This document shows, piece by piece, positions 1-11,600 of a DNA stretch of 64,000 bases. The position numbers were made by a program, and so were the translations under genes. Source of the stretch: Streptomyces pristinaespiralis (lineage in GTDB: Bacteria; Actinomycetota; Actinomycetes; Streptomycetales; Streptomycetaceae); NCBI RefSeq assembly GCF_001278075.1, contig NZ_CP011340.1, forward strand, positions 372,001-436,000, written 5' to 3'. How positions within the stretch are numbered: the first letter of the stretch is position 1; each line of letters begins with the position of its first letter. The notes beneath the pieces were generated by a model, which saw nothing but the letters and a program-made list of their open reading frames with translations, had not been told where the DNA came from and made no database searches.

Positions 1-2674
1 CGTCGGGGGCGGTGAAGGGGACCTCGGCGGGCGTGAACAGGTGCACGTCGGCCGGCAGGCGGGTCACGGCGGCTCCGGGCACCCCGGCAGGAACGACGGC
101 CCCGTCGGACACGGCGGATCCGGCGGATCCGGGTGTCGTGGGTGCGGTGGGGGTGGTGGGCCGGGTGGGGCGCAGGGCGAGTCCTTCGAGGGTGAGGGCC
201 GGTGTCCCGTCCGGTGCGCCGACCGTCACGTCGTACTTGCGGACCTGGCGGCCGCCGCCGGCCAGGCGCCGCGGGCGTACCTGCACCCACACCTCGTCGG
301 GCAGCGGGCCGTGGACGTTCAGCGCGTCGACGGCGAAGGGGATGAACGTCTGCCCGCCGAGGTCCTCGCGCAGCACGCAGCCGATCACCGTCTGCAGGGC
401 GCCGTCGAGGACGTACGGCGACAGGATCTGCCCGTCGGCGTCGGCGGGGGCGGCCGTGGTGGCGGCGACGCGGGCGAGGGCGCCGCCGGGGCCGTGCCGC
501 AGTTCGCGCAGTACCTGGAAGGCGGGGCCGTAGCGGACGCCGTTGTCCTCGAAGTAGCGGTACAGCTCGGCCGGTTCGGCGCTGTCGGGGTGGGCGGCGG
601 ACAGGGCGGCCACATCGAGCGGTGCGGGCGGCGCGGCGGGGTCGGTGACGACGCGGGCCTGGGTGTGGGTGTGGTCGGAGACGATCCGCACCGTGTCGCC
701 GTCGGTGACGGTGCGCAGGGTCACCGGGGCGGTGACCTCCACGGGCCGGTGGAAGGCGATGTCGGCCAGTCCGGTGGCCGTGGGGGCGCTGCGGCGGGCG
801 GCCCGCAGGGCGAGGTCGAGCTGGGCGGCGGCGGGCAGCACGGGCCGGCCGGCCACCACGTGGTCGGCGGCCACCGGTTCGTCGGGCCGCACGGTGCGTG
901 TCTGCCCGTCGTCGCCGGGGCGGGGCCAGCGGGTGCGGGCGAAGGGGTAGCCGGGCAGCCGGACGCGGCGGGCGGCGTGGCTCTGCGGTCCGGCGTCGGG
1001 CAGCGGCCCCTGACCGGTGAGCCACGGCTGCAGGTCCTTGGGTGCCGCGTCGGCGGCCAGGTCCCCGCCGTCGGCCAGGGCGCGGAGTTTGACGGCGAGT
1101 TCGCCGGGGGTGGCGGCGGACAGGGCGCAGCGCACGCGGCGGTGGCTGCGGCCGGTGCGCAGGGTGTGCACGACGTCGGCGAGCGGCAGCCGGCCGGCCG
1201 GGCCGGCCAGCGCGCCGGCCCAGGTGCGCAGCGCGGTCTCGGTGTGGGCGGACAGCAGGGCCCACCGCACGGGGCCGTCACCGGCGTCCTGCCCAGCGTG
1301 CTCCGCCGGCCCGTTCTGCCCTGCCTGTCCGGCGTGTGGGGGCTGTTCGGGTCGGATGGTGGGCGGGGCCTGTTCGAGGACGGCGTGGGCGTTGGTGCCG
1401 CCGATGCCGAAGGAGCTGACGGCGGCGCGGCGCGGCCCGTCGGGCACCGGCCAGCCGTCGGCGGTGGCGTCCTGGGAGGCGATGCGCAGGTTGCCCGTGC
1501 CGCCGAGGGCGCGGTTGGGTGCGGTGAAGGGGACCTGGCGGGGCACGGTGGCGTGTTCGAGGGCCAGGACGGCCTTGATGACGCCGGCGACGCCGGCGGC
1601 GGTGTTGAGGTGGCCGAGGACGGACTTGACCGAGCCGATCACCGCCGGGTGCGGGCGGTCGCCGCCGTAGACCCGTTCCAGGGCGGCGAATTCGATCGGG
1701 TCGCCCATGGGGGTGCCGGTGCCGTGGGTCTCCAGGCAGCCCACCGAGTGCGGGTCGACGCCCGCGACGGCCAGCGCCTCGCGGATCACCGCCTCCTGCC
1801 CCTCGGGGGAGGGTGCGTGGTAGTCCATCTTGCGGGCGCCGTCGTTGCCCACGGCGCTGCCGCGCAGCACGGCGCGCACCGGGTCGCCGTCGCGCAGCGC
1901 GTCGGCGAGGCGGCGCAGGACGAGCGCGCCGCCGCCGTTGCCGAACACGGTGCCGTCGGCGGTGTCGTCGAAGGGCCGGCACTCGCCGCTCGGCGAGAGG
2001 ATCATGCCGGGGGCGGCGAGGTAGCCGGCCTGCGGGAAGTGCAGGGAGGCGCCGGCAACCACCGCCAGGTCGCACTCCTCCGCGAGGAGGGCCTCGGCGG
2101 CCAGGTGCAGGCCGACCAGGGTGCTGGAGCAGGCGGACTGCACGCTCATGCTCGGTCCGGTCAGGCCGAGTTTGTAGGAGATGCGGCCGGCCGCGAAGTC
2201 CTTGTCGGTGGAGGAGAAGCGCATCATCCCGGCGGCGTCGAGTTCGGTGATCCGGACCGGGGGGTGGACGGGCTGGCCGACGGAGGCGTACACGCCGGTG
2301 CGCAGCCCGGTGGCGTCGGGGGCGAACCCGGCGTCCTCCAGGGCGTGCCAGGCGACCTCCAGCAGCAGCCGCTGCTGGGGGTCGAGCCATTCGGCGTGCT
2401 GGGCGCTGTAGCCGAAGAACTCGGCGTCGAAGGCGTCGGCGTCCTCCAGGACGGCCCCGGCGGGCACGAACGCCTCGTGCCGCACGGTCCGCGGGTCGTG
2501 GCCGAGGGCGATCAGCTCGTCGGTGCTGTAGCGGCGGATGCCGGAGCGCTGCTGCTCGAGCAGGTCCCACAGCTGTTCGACGGAGGTGGCGGGCCCGAAC
2601 CGGCAGGCCATGCCGACGACGGCGACGGCGTTCGGGTCCTGCCCGAGGTCGGGGCCGCTGGGCGGTGTGGTCAT
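1..2674 (-). CDS. Trans-AT polyketide synthase, KS-DH..., partial at left edge
   Basis: This is the next subunit of the assembly line and continues beyond the window, so no stop is visible. Translated from ATG at 2674 it opens MTTPPSGPDLGQDPNAV and enters a ketosynthase (about residues 16-440). The KS has SACSS with the active Cys near 182, and EAHGTGT-type and GHLNTAAG histidine motifs (the first reads ETHGTGT). No acyltransferase follows. A dehydratase comes next with HVVAGRPVLP (HxxxGxxxxP), YGPAF and LSPYVLDGALQ, so its catalytic His and Asp are both present. The start codon overlaps the stop of the upstream megasynthase as ATGA, so the two are translationally coupled. KS-DH directly after a glycine module fits the module that builds the CH=CH next to glycine in streptogramin A. 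That product assignment is inference. Confidence 0.9.
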   Translation of the reverse strand, partial: MTTPPSGPDLGQDPNAVAVVGMACRFGPATSVEQLWDLLEQQRSGIRRYSTDELIALGHDPRTVRHEAFVPAGAVLEDADAFDAEFFGYSAQHAEWLDPQQRLLLEVAWHALEDAGFAPDATGLRTGVYASVGQPVHPPVRITELDAAGMMRFSSTDKDFAAGRISYKLGLTGPSMSVQSACSSTLVGLHLAAEALLAEECDLAVVAGASLHFPQAGYLAAPGMILSPSGECRPFDDTADGTVFGNGGGALVLRRLADALRDGDPVRAVLRGSAVGNDGARKMDYHAPSPEGQEAVIREALAVAGVDPHSVGCLETHGTGTPMGDPIEFAALERVYGGDRPHPAVIGSVKSVLGHLNTAAGVAGVIKAVLALEHATVPRQVPFTAPNRALGGTGNLRIASQDATADGWPVPDGPRRAAVSSFGIGGTNAHAVLEQAPPTIRPEQPPHAGQAGQNGPAEHAGQDAGDGPVRWALLSAHTETALRTWAGALAGPAGRLPLADVVHTLRTGRSHRRVRCALSAATPGELAVKLRALADGGDLAADAAPKDLQPWLTGQGPLPDAGPQSHAARRVRLPGYPFARTRWPRPGDDGQTRTVRPDEPVAADHVVAGRPVLPAAAQLDLALRAARRSAPTATGLADIAFHRPVEVTAPVTLRTVTDGDTVRIVSDHTHTQARVVTDPAAPPAPLDVAALSAAHPDSAEPAELYRYFEDNGVRYGPAFQVLRELRHGPGGALARVAATTAAPADADGQILSPYVLDGALQTVIGCVLREDLGGQTFIPFAVDALNVHGPLPDEVWVQVRPRRLAGGGRQVRKYDVTVGAPDGTPALTLEGLALRPTRPTTPTAPTTPGSAGSAVSDGAVVPAGVPGAAVTRLPADVHLFTPAEVPFTAPD

Positions 2675-5600
2675 CGTTCGTCTCCGAGTCGGAACGCGCG
2701 CCGCAGCTCACGGCGGGAGGGGCGGGCGGGCACCGGGGCGGTTCCCGGCCGGTCGGCGGGGGCCGGGCCCGTGTCGCCGCCCAGGCGGGCGGTGAGCAGG
2801 CCGACGAGGTCGTCGAGGGTCGGCCGGGCGAACAGGTCGGCGAGTTCGAGCGAGGCGCCGGGATAGGCGTCGTCGAGGCGGGCGAAGAGCCGCCCCAGCA
2901 GCAGGGAGTTGCCGCCCAGGTCGAAGAACCTCCGGTCGCCCGGTACGTCGTCGAGTTCGAGGAGTTCGCGCCACAGGGCGCCGACCCGGTCCGCGATCGC
3001 CGCCCGTCCGACGGGCGCCGGTGCCGGTACGGATTCGGGCCCGGCCGCAGGCGCGGGTGCCGTGTCGGCGGGCGCGGATGCGGCCGCGGGCGCGGGTGCC
3101 GTGTCGGCGGGGGCGGGGGTGGTGGGGTCGGCGAGGCGGGCCGCCGCCTGCCGGTCGACCTTGCGGTTGGGGGTGAGCGGGAGTTGCTCGGCGGCGATCA
3201 GGCGGTCGGGCAGCATCCACGGCGGCAGCGCCGCGGAGGCGTACTCGCGCAGTGCGCCGATGTCGGGCAGGGCGGTGCCGGCGCGCGGGACGGCGATCGC
3301 CAGCAGCCGGGCGGAGGGGCCCTCGCCGTGCACGGTGACGACGACGCGGGCGAGCGCCGGGTGGCCGCCCAGTACGGTCTCGATCTCGCCGAGCTCCATG
3401 CGGTGGCCGCGGACCTTGACCTGGCTGTCGGCCCGGCCGAGGAAGACCAGCCGGCCGTCGGCGTCGCGGCGTACGAGATCGCCGGTGCGGAACCAGCGTC
3501 CGCCGCCCTCGGGCCGCAGCGGGTGGCCGGTGAACCGTTCGGCGGTCAGCTGCGGCCGCTGCCAGTAGCCGCGGGCCACGCCGGGGCCGCCGATCCACAG
3601 TTCACCGCTCTCCCCCACCGCCGCCTCGCGGGTCGCGGCGGTGTCGGTGACGAGCAGGTCCGTGGCGCCGATCGGCCCGCCGAGGTGGACGGGGCCGCCG
3701 GCGGTGACCGGTCCGATGGTGGACCAGATGGTCGCTTCGGTGGGTCCGTAGACGTTCCACAGGCTGCCGGTGCGCTCGGCGAGCGCGGCGGCGAGGTTGG
3801 GCGGCAGTGCCTCCCCGCCGCACAGGGCGGTCAGTTCACGCCGGCCGCTCCAGCCGCCGTCCACGAGCAGCTGCCAGCCGGCGGGGGTGGCCTGCATGGC
3901 GGTGACGGCCCGCTCGTCGATCAGCCGGCCCAGCCGGCGGGCGTCGACGACGTCCGCGCGTTCGGCGATCACGACGGTGCCGCCGGTCAGGAGCGGGAGG
4001 AACAGCTCCAGGACGGAGATGTCGAAGCACAGGGTGGTGACCGCCAGCAGCCGCCCGGGGGCGTCCTCGGTGATGCCGACCGTGGAGGCGATCGCCTCCA
4101 GGGTGTGCACGACGTTGGCGTGGGTGACCGGGACGCCCTTGGGCCGTCCGGTGCTGCCGGAGGTGAACATCACGTAGGCGAGGTCGTCCGGCCCGCACAC
4201 CGCCGCGGCCGGCTCCCGCCCCTGCCCGCCCGTCGGCGCACCGGCGAGGGCCGCGGCCGGGGCGGCAGGGGTGGTGGGGGTGGCAGGGGTGGTGGGGTCG
4301 ACGATCCGCAGCCGCTGCGGCAGCAGCCACGTCAGCTCGCGGTCGGCGACGGCCACCTCGCATCCCGCGTCCCCGACGACCAGCTTCAGCCGTTCGCTCG
4401 GGTAGGAGTCGTCCAGCGGCACATAGGGGCGTCCGCTCTTGAGGATGCCCAGCAGGACGGCCGGCAGCCGCATGCTGCGGTGCATCAGGACGGCGACGGG
4501 GGCGCCGGGCGCGGCCAGTCGGGACACCCGGTGGGCGATGTCGTCGGAGAGCGCGTCGAGTTCGGCGTAGCTGAGGCTGCCGTGCGCGTCCTCGACGGCC
4601 GTCGCCCGCCCGTGGCGGCGCACGGTGGCCGCGAAGCGCGTGACGAGGGTCCCGGCCGCCGGGTCGAGCAGCTCCCCCACCGTGGCGGGGCGGCGGGCCA
4701 GTTCGGCCGCGGTGCGCCGCAGGTCCTCGACGAAGGCGTCGACGCGCGCGGTGTCCAGGACGGCGGTGCGGTGGTTGGCGAGGATCTCCGTGCCGGCGGG
4801 GGTGTCGGTCACCTCCAGGCCGAGGTCGAAGTGCCCGCGCTGTCCGCGCCGGTACACCGGCTCCCAGCCGTCCGGTGTCGGGGCGTCGCCGGTGCGCTCC
4901 CAGTTCTGGTAGGCGAGGGTGACGGTGGGCACGGCGTCCTCGCCGCCCGCCGCCCGGCACAGTTCGACCAGGCGCGGGTAGGGCAGCCGGGCGTGGCCGA
5001 GCGCGCCGCGCACCTCCTGGTTCAGGTCCTTCAGCCAGTCGGTGACCGGCCGGCCGGGGTCGAGGTCGATCCGCAGCGGCACGGTGCTGACGAAGCAGCC
5101 GACGCTTGTCTCCTCCTCGCGCGAGGTGCGCCCGTAGGTGGGGACGGCGACGAGGAACGAGCGGTGCCCGGTGGCCCGGGACAGCGCGGCGGCGAACGCG
5201 GCGAGCAGCACGGTGAACGGCGGCACGCCGGCGCTCTGCGCGACCTGGGCGAGGTGCTGCGACAGGGCGGGCGGCATCCGGTACTCGCGGTGGCCTCCCG
5301 CGGCCCCGGCCCGCCCGCCGCCGCCGGGGAACAGCACGCCCTGCGGCGCGGCGCCGGCCAGCCGCTGGGTCCAGTACCGCTCGTCCTCCTGGAGGGCGCC
5401 GGGTGCGCCGGTCTCCTGCTCGCGGCGCAGCGCACGGGCGAAGGGGGCGGCGGGCGCCGGGGCGGGGCCGCCGTGCGCGGCGGCGGTGTACAGGGCGGCG
5501 AGGTCGTCGCGCAGCAGTTCGGCGGAGCGTCCGTCGACGGCGATGTGATGGGTGGTCAGCTGCAGGACGGGGCCCTGGCCGCCGTCCTGCGGCTCCCACA

Positions 5601-8600
5601 GGACGGCACGCAGCAACGGTCCTGCGGAGGTGTCGATCCGCCGGTCCGCCTCGTCCCTGACGGCCTGGCCGATGGTGTCCTCGGCGACGATGCGGGTGGC
5701 GAGGGCGGTGGTGTCAGGGGCGGGGAGGAAGGCGGGGGCGCCGTCGTGGGGCCGTACGCGGCAGCCGAGCACCGGGTGCCGGCGCACCAGGGCGGCGACG
5801 GCGTCCCGCAGGGCCTCGCGGTCGGCGGTGGCGGGCAGCCGCCACGCCAGGCTGATGTTGTACGGGGCGTGGGGCGCGGCGCCCTGGTCGGCGGCCCACA
5901 TCCCCGCCAGCCGGTCGGGCAGTACGGCGGTCCGGTCGTCGTCGACGCCCGCTTCCACAGGCACGGGCACGGTCGCGGTCGCGGGTGTGTGCGGGCCGGC
6001 CGCCGTGACAGGCGCGGCAGCGGTGGTGGCGTCCGGCGTGGCCGCGGTGGCCGGCACCGGGCCGGCGGCAGGGGTGGTGGCCGCGGTGACGGCGGCGGTC
6101 AGCTGCGGGCCCATGTCGGCGAGCAGACGGTCGGTCAGTTCTTGCAGGGTGGCACTGTCGAGCAGGACAGACAGGGGGATGCGGCCCAGGTCGTCCTCGA
6201 GCATGCGGCTGAGGCGCATCAGGGAGATGGAGTCGACGCCGTAGTCGGTGAGCGGGGCCTGCGGGTCGATCGTCTCCGGCCGTACCCCGACGGCCTCGGC
6301 GACGCGTTCGCCCAGCCAGCGCAGGGCGGCCCGTGCGGGGGCGGTGTCCTGTGCGGGGGTGGCGGCGGGGGCGGCGGGCGCGGGTGCCGGTGCGGGCGCG
6401 GTGGGGGCCGTCTCGATGACGGTGGTGGTGGTGGGCAGGGCCCGGTCCCAGACGGTGTGGTCGCCGGCGACGAGGGCGATGTAGGCGGTGTCGGGGGTGG
6501 TGGCGGCGGTGAGGCGGGGCCACAGGGCCGCCACCGCGTCGCGGGTGGCGACCGGTGCGAGGCCGTAGGTCTGTTCGAGGTAGCGCAGGGTGTCGGGGGC
6601 GGGGGCCGTGCCCGCGTCGGCGAGGACCGGCCAGCCGACGGTCAGGGTGCGGCCGGGGCGCAGGCCGCGTGCGGCCCAGCGGGCGCGCTGGTGGGCGAAC
6701 TGGTCGAGGAAGCCGTTGGCGAAGGCGTAGTCGCTCTGGCCCTGGTTGCCGACGAGGGAGGCGAGGGAGGAGGCGAGGACGAAGAAGTCCAGCGGGTGGT
6801 CGGCGAGGGCGGCGTCGAGGTGGAGCGCGCCGAGTATCTTGCTGCGGCACACGGCCTGGACGGCTTCGGGGGTCTTGCCGCGCAGGAACTGGTCGCGCAG
6901 TACTCCGGCGGCGTGGACGACGCCGTGCAGGCGGATGCGGCTGTCGGCGAGGTGGGTGGCGAGGTCGGCGACCTGTCGGGGGTCGGTGGCGTCGCAGCGG
7001 CGGTAGATGATCCGGTCGTCGCCGGCGGCGGCGCGGCGCAGGGTCTCGAGGGCGGCGTCGTCCGGTTCCGAGCGGCCGATCAGGACGAGGCGTGCGGTGG
7101 GGGCACGGTGCAGGATGCCGGCGGCGATGTGCCGTCCCAGTCCGCCCAGTCCGCCGGTGATCAGGTAGGTGCCGGCCCCGTCGAGGAGAGTGCCGGCGGT
7201 GCCGGGGGCCGGTTCGGGGGTGCGGGTGAGGACGGCGGTGCGGCGCCGGCCGGCGGGGCCCAGGCGGGTCCAGTCGGCGTCGTCGGCGGCGGTCTCCGCG
7301 AGGAGGGCGGTGCGGGCGGCGTCGGGGTCCGCCAGCGCCCAGGCGGCGTCGAGGGTGGCCAGGCGCAGGGTGAACCGGCCGGTCTCTCCCGCGGCGGTGC
7401 GCATCAGGCTGTGCAGGGCGCGCACAAGGGGGGTGAGGTGCCCGTCGGGTGCGGTGCGGGTCACCAGCAGGATGCGGGCGCCGTCCAGGGCGCGGCTGCG
7501 TACGAGGGTGCGCAGCAGGGTGAACAGGGGGGTGAGTGCGGTGGTGGTGAAGTGTTCCCAGGCGGCCGGGGTCTGTTCGAGGCGCAGGGGGGTGGTGCCG
7601 AGCCCGGGGTGGTGCGGGTCGGTGAGGTGGGTGAGGTCGATGAGGACGGTGGCCGGGGTGCCGGTGCGGGCCGCTGTCCGCTCGAGCTGCTGCTCGTCGA
7701 GGCCGGGGCCGGGTTCGAGCAGGGCGGCGGCCGGGATGTGGCCGGGGGCGTGGGCGGCGAGGGTGCCGGAGCCGTCGCCGATCAGCCACAGCGGGCCGTC
7801 GGTGCCGGCGCGGGTGTCGTCGCCGATGGGGGCGGTGTGCCAGCCCAGGCGGTAGCCGGCCAGCGGCACGTCGGCCGGGTGGGCGGGTGCGGTGGCCGGT
7901 TCGGGGTGTGCGGTGAGGGCGGCAGGCACTGCGGTGGTGTCCACGCGGATGCGGAAGCCGTCGATCTCGGCGAGGACCTCGCCGTTGTCGGGGTCGATGA
8001 GGCACAGGTCGAAGACGTGGACGCCGGCGGTCTCGTCGCGCCTGACGCGGCGTGTGTGGACGTAGGCGCCGGTGGTGGCGGGTCGGTGGACGGTGAGCCG
8101 GCCGATGGTCAGGGGCCGCAGCCTGCGGGGTGCGGGCGTCTCGGTGAGCAGCAGGTACGCGGCGCTCTGGCAGGCGCCGTCGAGGAGGGCGGGGTGCAGC
8201 ACATGGCGTCCGTCCGTGTCCTCGCCCGGTGGCAGGCGCAGTTCGGCGGTGGTCTCCTCGCCGTGCACGGCGGTGCGCCGCACCGTGCGGTAGAGCGGCC
8301 CGTAGGTGAACCCGTGGGTGGTGAAGGCCTGGTAGAAGGCGTCGGTGCCGGTGTCGTGGCCGTCGAGGCGGGCGTCGAGGTCGGCGGGCCGGTAGACGAG
8401 GTGGGGGCGCAGGGGGGCGCCGGCGCCGTCGGCGGGCCGGGGGTGGGTGGTGCCCTGGGCGACGAGGGTGCCGGCGACGGTGGTGGTGAAGCGGCGGGTG
8501 CCGTGGGTGTCGGGTTCCTCGAGGTGGGTGGTGACGGTCATGGGCAGCCCGGTGGCGGGCCGGGGCCAGGCGAGGTCGCGGATGTCGGTGCGGTAGGGGT

Positions 8601-11600
8601 TCTCGTCGGCGGCGATCAGCGCTTCGTGGACGAGTTCGGGGTGGAACGCGCCGGGCAGCAGCATCTGTTCGTCGACGATGTGGTCGCGCACCCAGCGGGA
8701 GGCGCCGCCGAGGCGGGCGGTGACGGTGCGGGCGGCGGGCACGCGGACGGTGTCGGTGAGCGGCATGTGGGAGGGCCGCTCGGCTGCCGGCCGGCCGGCG
8801 CCGGGCACGGTGCAGGGGATGCGGGCGAAGGGGGTGGGCGGCAGCGGCACCCGTCGTGCCGGGCCGGTGGGGGCCCGGTAGGTGCCGTGGGCGACCCAGG
8901 CCCGCGCGGCGCCGCGCCCGCCGTCGTCGTCGTCGTGAGCGTGCGGGTGGTCACCGGTGTCGGGGCCGGGGTGGTCGGCGGTGGTGAGGGCGGGGTGGGG
9001 GGTGTCCTCGGCCAGGGCGCGCAGCGCGGCGCGCAGTTCGGCGTGGTCGTGGGCGGTGACGGCGGCGCGGTGCGGTCCCGGGTCGCGGCCGGTGGCCAGG
9101 GTGTGGGCGATGTCGGCGAGGGTCGCGGTGGCGTCGTCGACGGTGTCGGCGAGGCGGCGGGCGACGGTGCGCAGCCGGTCGGCGTCCGGCGCGGCGAGCG
9201 GCACGAGCACCGGTAGGGGTGCGCCGGTGCCGGCGGGCGGCGGCATCCGGTACTCCTCCAGGACGGCGTGGGCGCCCGCGCCGCCCGCGCCGAAGGAGCT
9301 GACGGCGCAGCGGCGCGGCCGGTCACCGCTCCAGGGTTCGGTGGCCCGCTGGATGTGCAGGGGGGTGTTGTCCAGGTCGAGTTTCGGGTTGAGCCGGTCG
9401 GCGCCGATGGTGGGCACGAAGCGGTGGTGGCGCAGTTGGAGGATCGCCTTGGTCAGTCCGGCGATGCCGGCGGCGGCCTCCGTGTGGCCGATGTTCGACT
9501 TGACCGAGCCGATGCGCAGCGGTTCCCGGGCGGGCCGGCTGTCTTCGAAGGCCAGGGCCAGGGCGCGCAGTTCGACGGGGTCGCCGAGTTCGGTGCCGGT
9601 GCCGTGGGCCTCGAGGTAGCCGATGCCGGCGGCCTCGAGGCCGGCGTCCTTGAGGGTGGCGTCGATGAGGGCGGCCTGGGCGCGCGGGTTGGGGACGGTG
9701 TAGCCGCCGGTGCCGCCGCCGTGGTTGAGGCCGGTGCCGCGGATGACGGCGTGGATGGTGTCGCCGTCCGCCTCGGCGCGGTCCAGGCGTTTGAGGACGA
9801 CGGCGCCGGCGCCTTCGCCGGGGACGAAGCCGTCGCCGCCGGCGCCGAAGCTGCGGGTGCGGTCGCCTCTGGAGGGCATGCCGAGCGCGCACAGGCCGGC
9901 GAACCGGTCGGGGTGCAGGTAGAGGTTGACTCCCCCGGCCAGGGCGAGGTCGGCCTCGCCGTCGCGCAGGGCCCGGCACGCCAGGTGCAGCGCGGTCAGC
10001 GAGGAGGAGCACATGGTGTCGACGCTCAGGCTCGGGCCGCTGAGGTCGAAGGCGTGGGAGACGCGGTTGGCGACGGACGCGGCGGCGGTGACCGCGTATT
10101 CGGGGTTGTCGGCGCCGGCGGTGCGGGCGTCGTGCTGGGCGAGGAGGTGGCTGTTGGCGGTGACCCCGGCGAACACGCCCACCCGCGGCCCGCCGTGATG
10201 ACCTGTCAGGGAGGGGCGGGCGTAGCCGGCGTGCTCGAACGCCTCACGGGCCACTTCCAGGAACAGCCGCTCCTGCGGGTCCATCAGGGCCGCGTCCCTG
10301 GGGGTGATGCGGAACAGGGCCGCATCGAAGGTGTCGATGTCGTCGAGGAAGCAGCCGTAGCGGGCGTAGCCGCCGCCTGCGGTGCGGGCGGTGCGCCAGT
10401 CCCAGCGTTCCGCGGGCACTTCGCGGACCGGGGTGCGGCCCGAACTGAGCAGTTCCCAGAAGGCGTCGAGGTCCTGGGCGCCCGGGTAGCGGCCGGCGAG
10501 GCCGACCACGGCGATCGCCGCGCCGGGCGCGGCGGCCGGCGCACCGGCCGGCGGCGCGGGCGGTACGGCGGCGGGGGCGGCGGTGAGCGGGGCGGCGGGC
10601 AGGCGGGCCGGGGCGCTCACGCCTGCGGCGGCCGGCGGCGCGGGGGGCGCGGGGGGCGCGGTGGCACGGCTCCCGGCAGGCGGTGCGGCGGGGGCGGTGG
10701 GTGTGGGGGCGAGGTGGCGGGCCAGGGCGCGGGGGGTGGGGTGTTCGAAGATCAGGGTGGCGGGCACCGGCCGGTCGGGGAACATCTCGCGCAGCCGCTG
10801 GGTGAGTTCCTCGTGGAGCAGCGAGTCGACGCCCAGGGCGGGGAAGTCGCTGTCCGCGTCGAGCAGGGCCGGGTCCTGGGCGGTGAGTTCGGCGACCAGC
10901 GCCAGCAGCTGTGCCACCGTCCCGGCGGTGTCCTCGCCGCGCCGGGTGTCGTCGCGCCGGGTGTCGTCGCCGGGGTGGGTGCCGGGGCGGTTGGGGGTGT
11001 GGTGTGTGGGGGTGTCCGGGGCGGTGCGGCGGGCGAGCATCCGGGCGAGGTCGTCGACGGTGCGGTGCTCGAACAGGGCGGTCGCGGTCAGCGGGCCGTG
11101 GCTGCGGGAGACGGCCTGGACCAGTTCCATGTTGAGGAGCGAGTCGATGCCCAGTTCCTGCCAGGGCAGATAGCCGGGGACGGTGGCCGACGGGTCGCCG
11201 AGCAGGTCGCGCACGATCCGGCGCAGTCCTTCGGCGATCTCCTCGGTGCGGTCGGCGCCGGCGGCGGGCGGCCGGCAGGTGAGCAGGGCGACGCAGCCGG
11301 GCGCGTCGCGCAGGTGGTCGGTGTCGGTCAGGCTCCAGCCGCGGGCCGTGAGCAGCGAGCGCCAGCGTGCCACGTCCAGCAGCGGGCCGTGGGGCATGCG
11401 CCGGTCGGTGTCGACGTAGCGCCACCAGCCGTCGGTGAGGCCGAAGGTGAGGGTGTAGACGGCGGCCGGGGCGACCATCTCGACGAGCAGCAGCCGCCCG
11501 CCGGGGGCGAGGAGTTCCTCGATGTGGGCGAGGGTGCGGGACAGGTCGCGGGTGGCGTGCAGGACGTTGCTCGCCACGACGAGGTCGAAGGTGTGCTCGG

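Noticed and set aside
2665..9216. Very long + strand open frame (2,183 codons) opposite the PKS
   Set aside because: A by-product of extreme GC; Gly/Gln/Val-rich with no domains, while the opposite strand has clear PKS domains.
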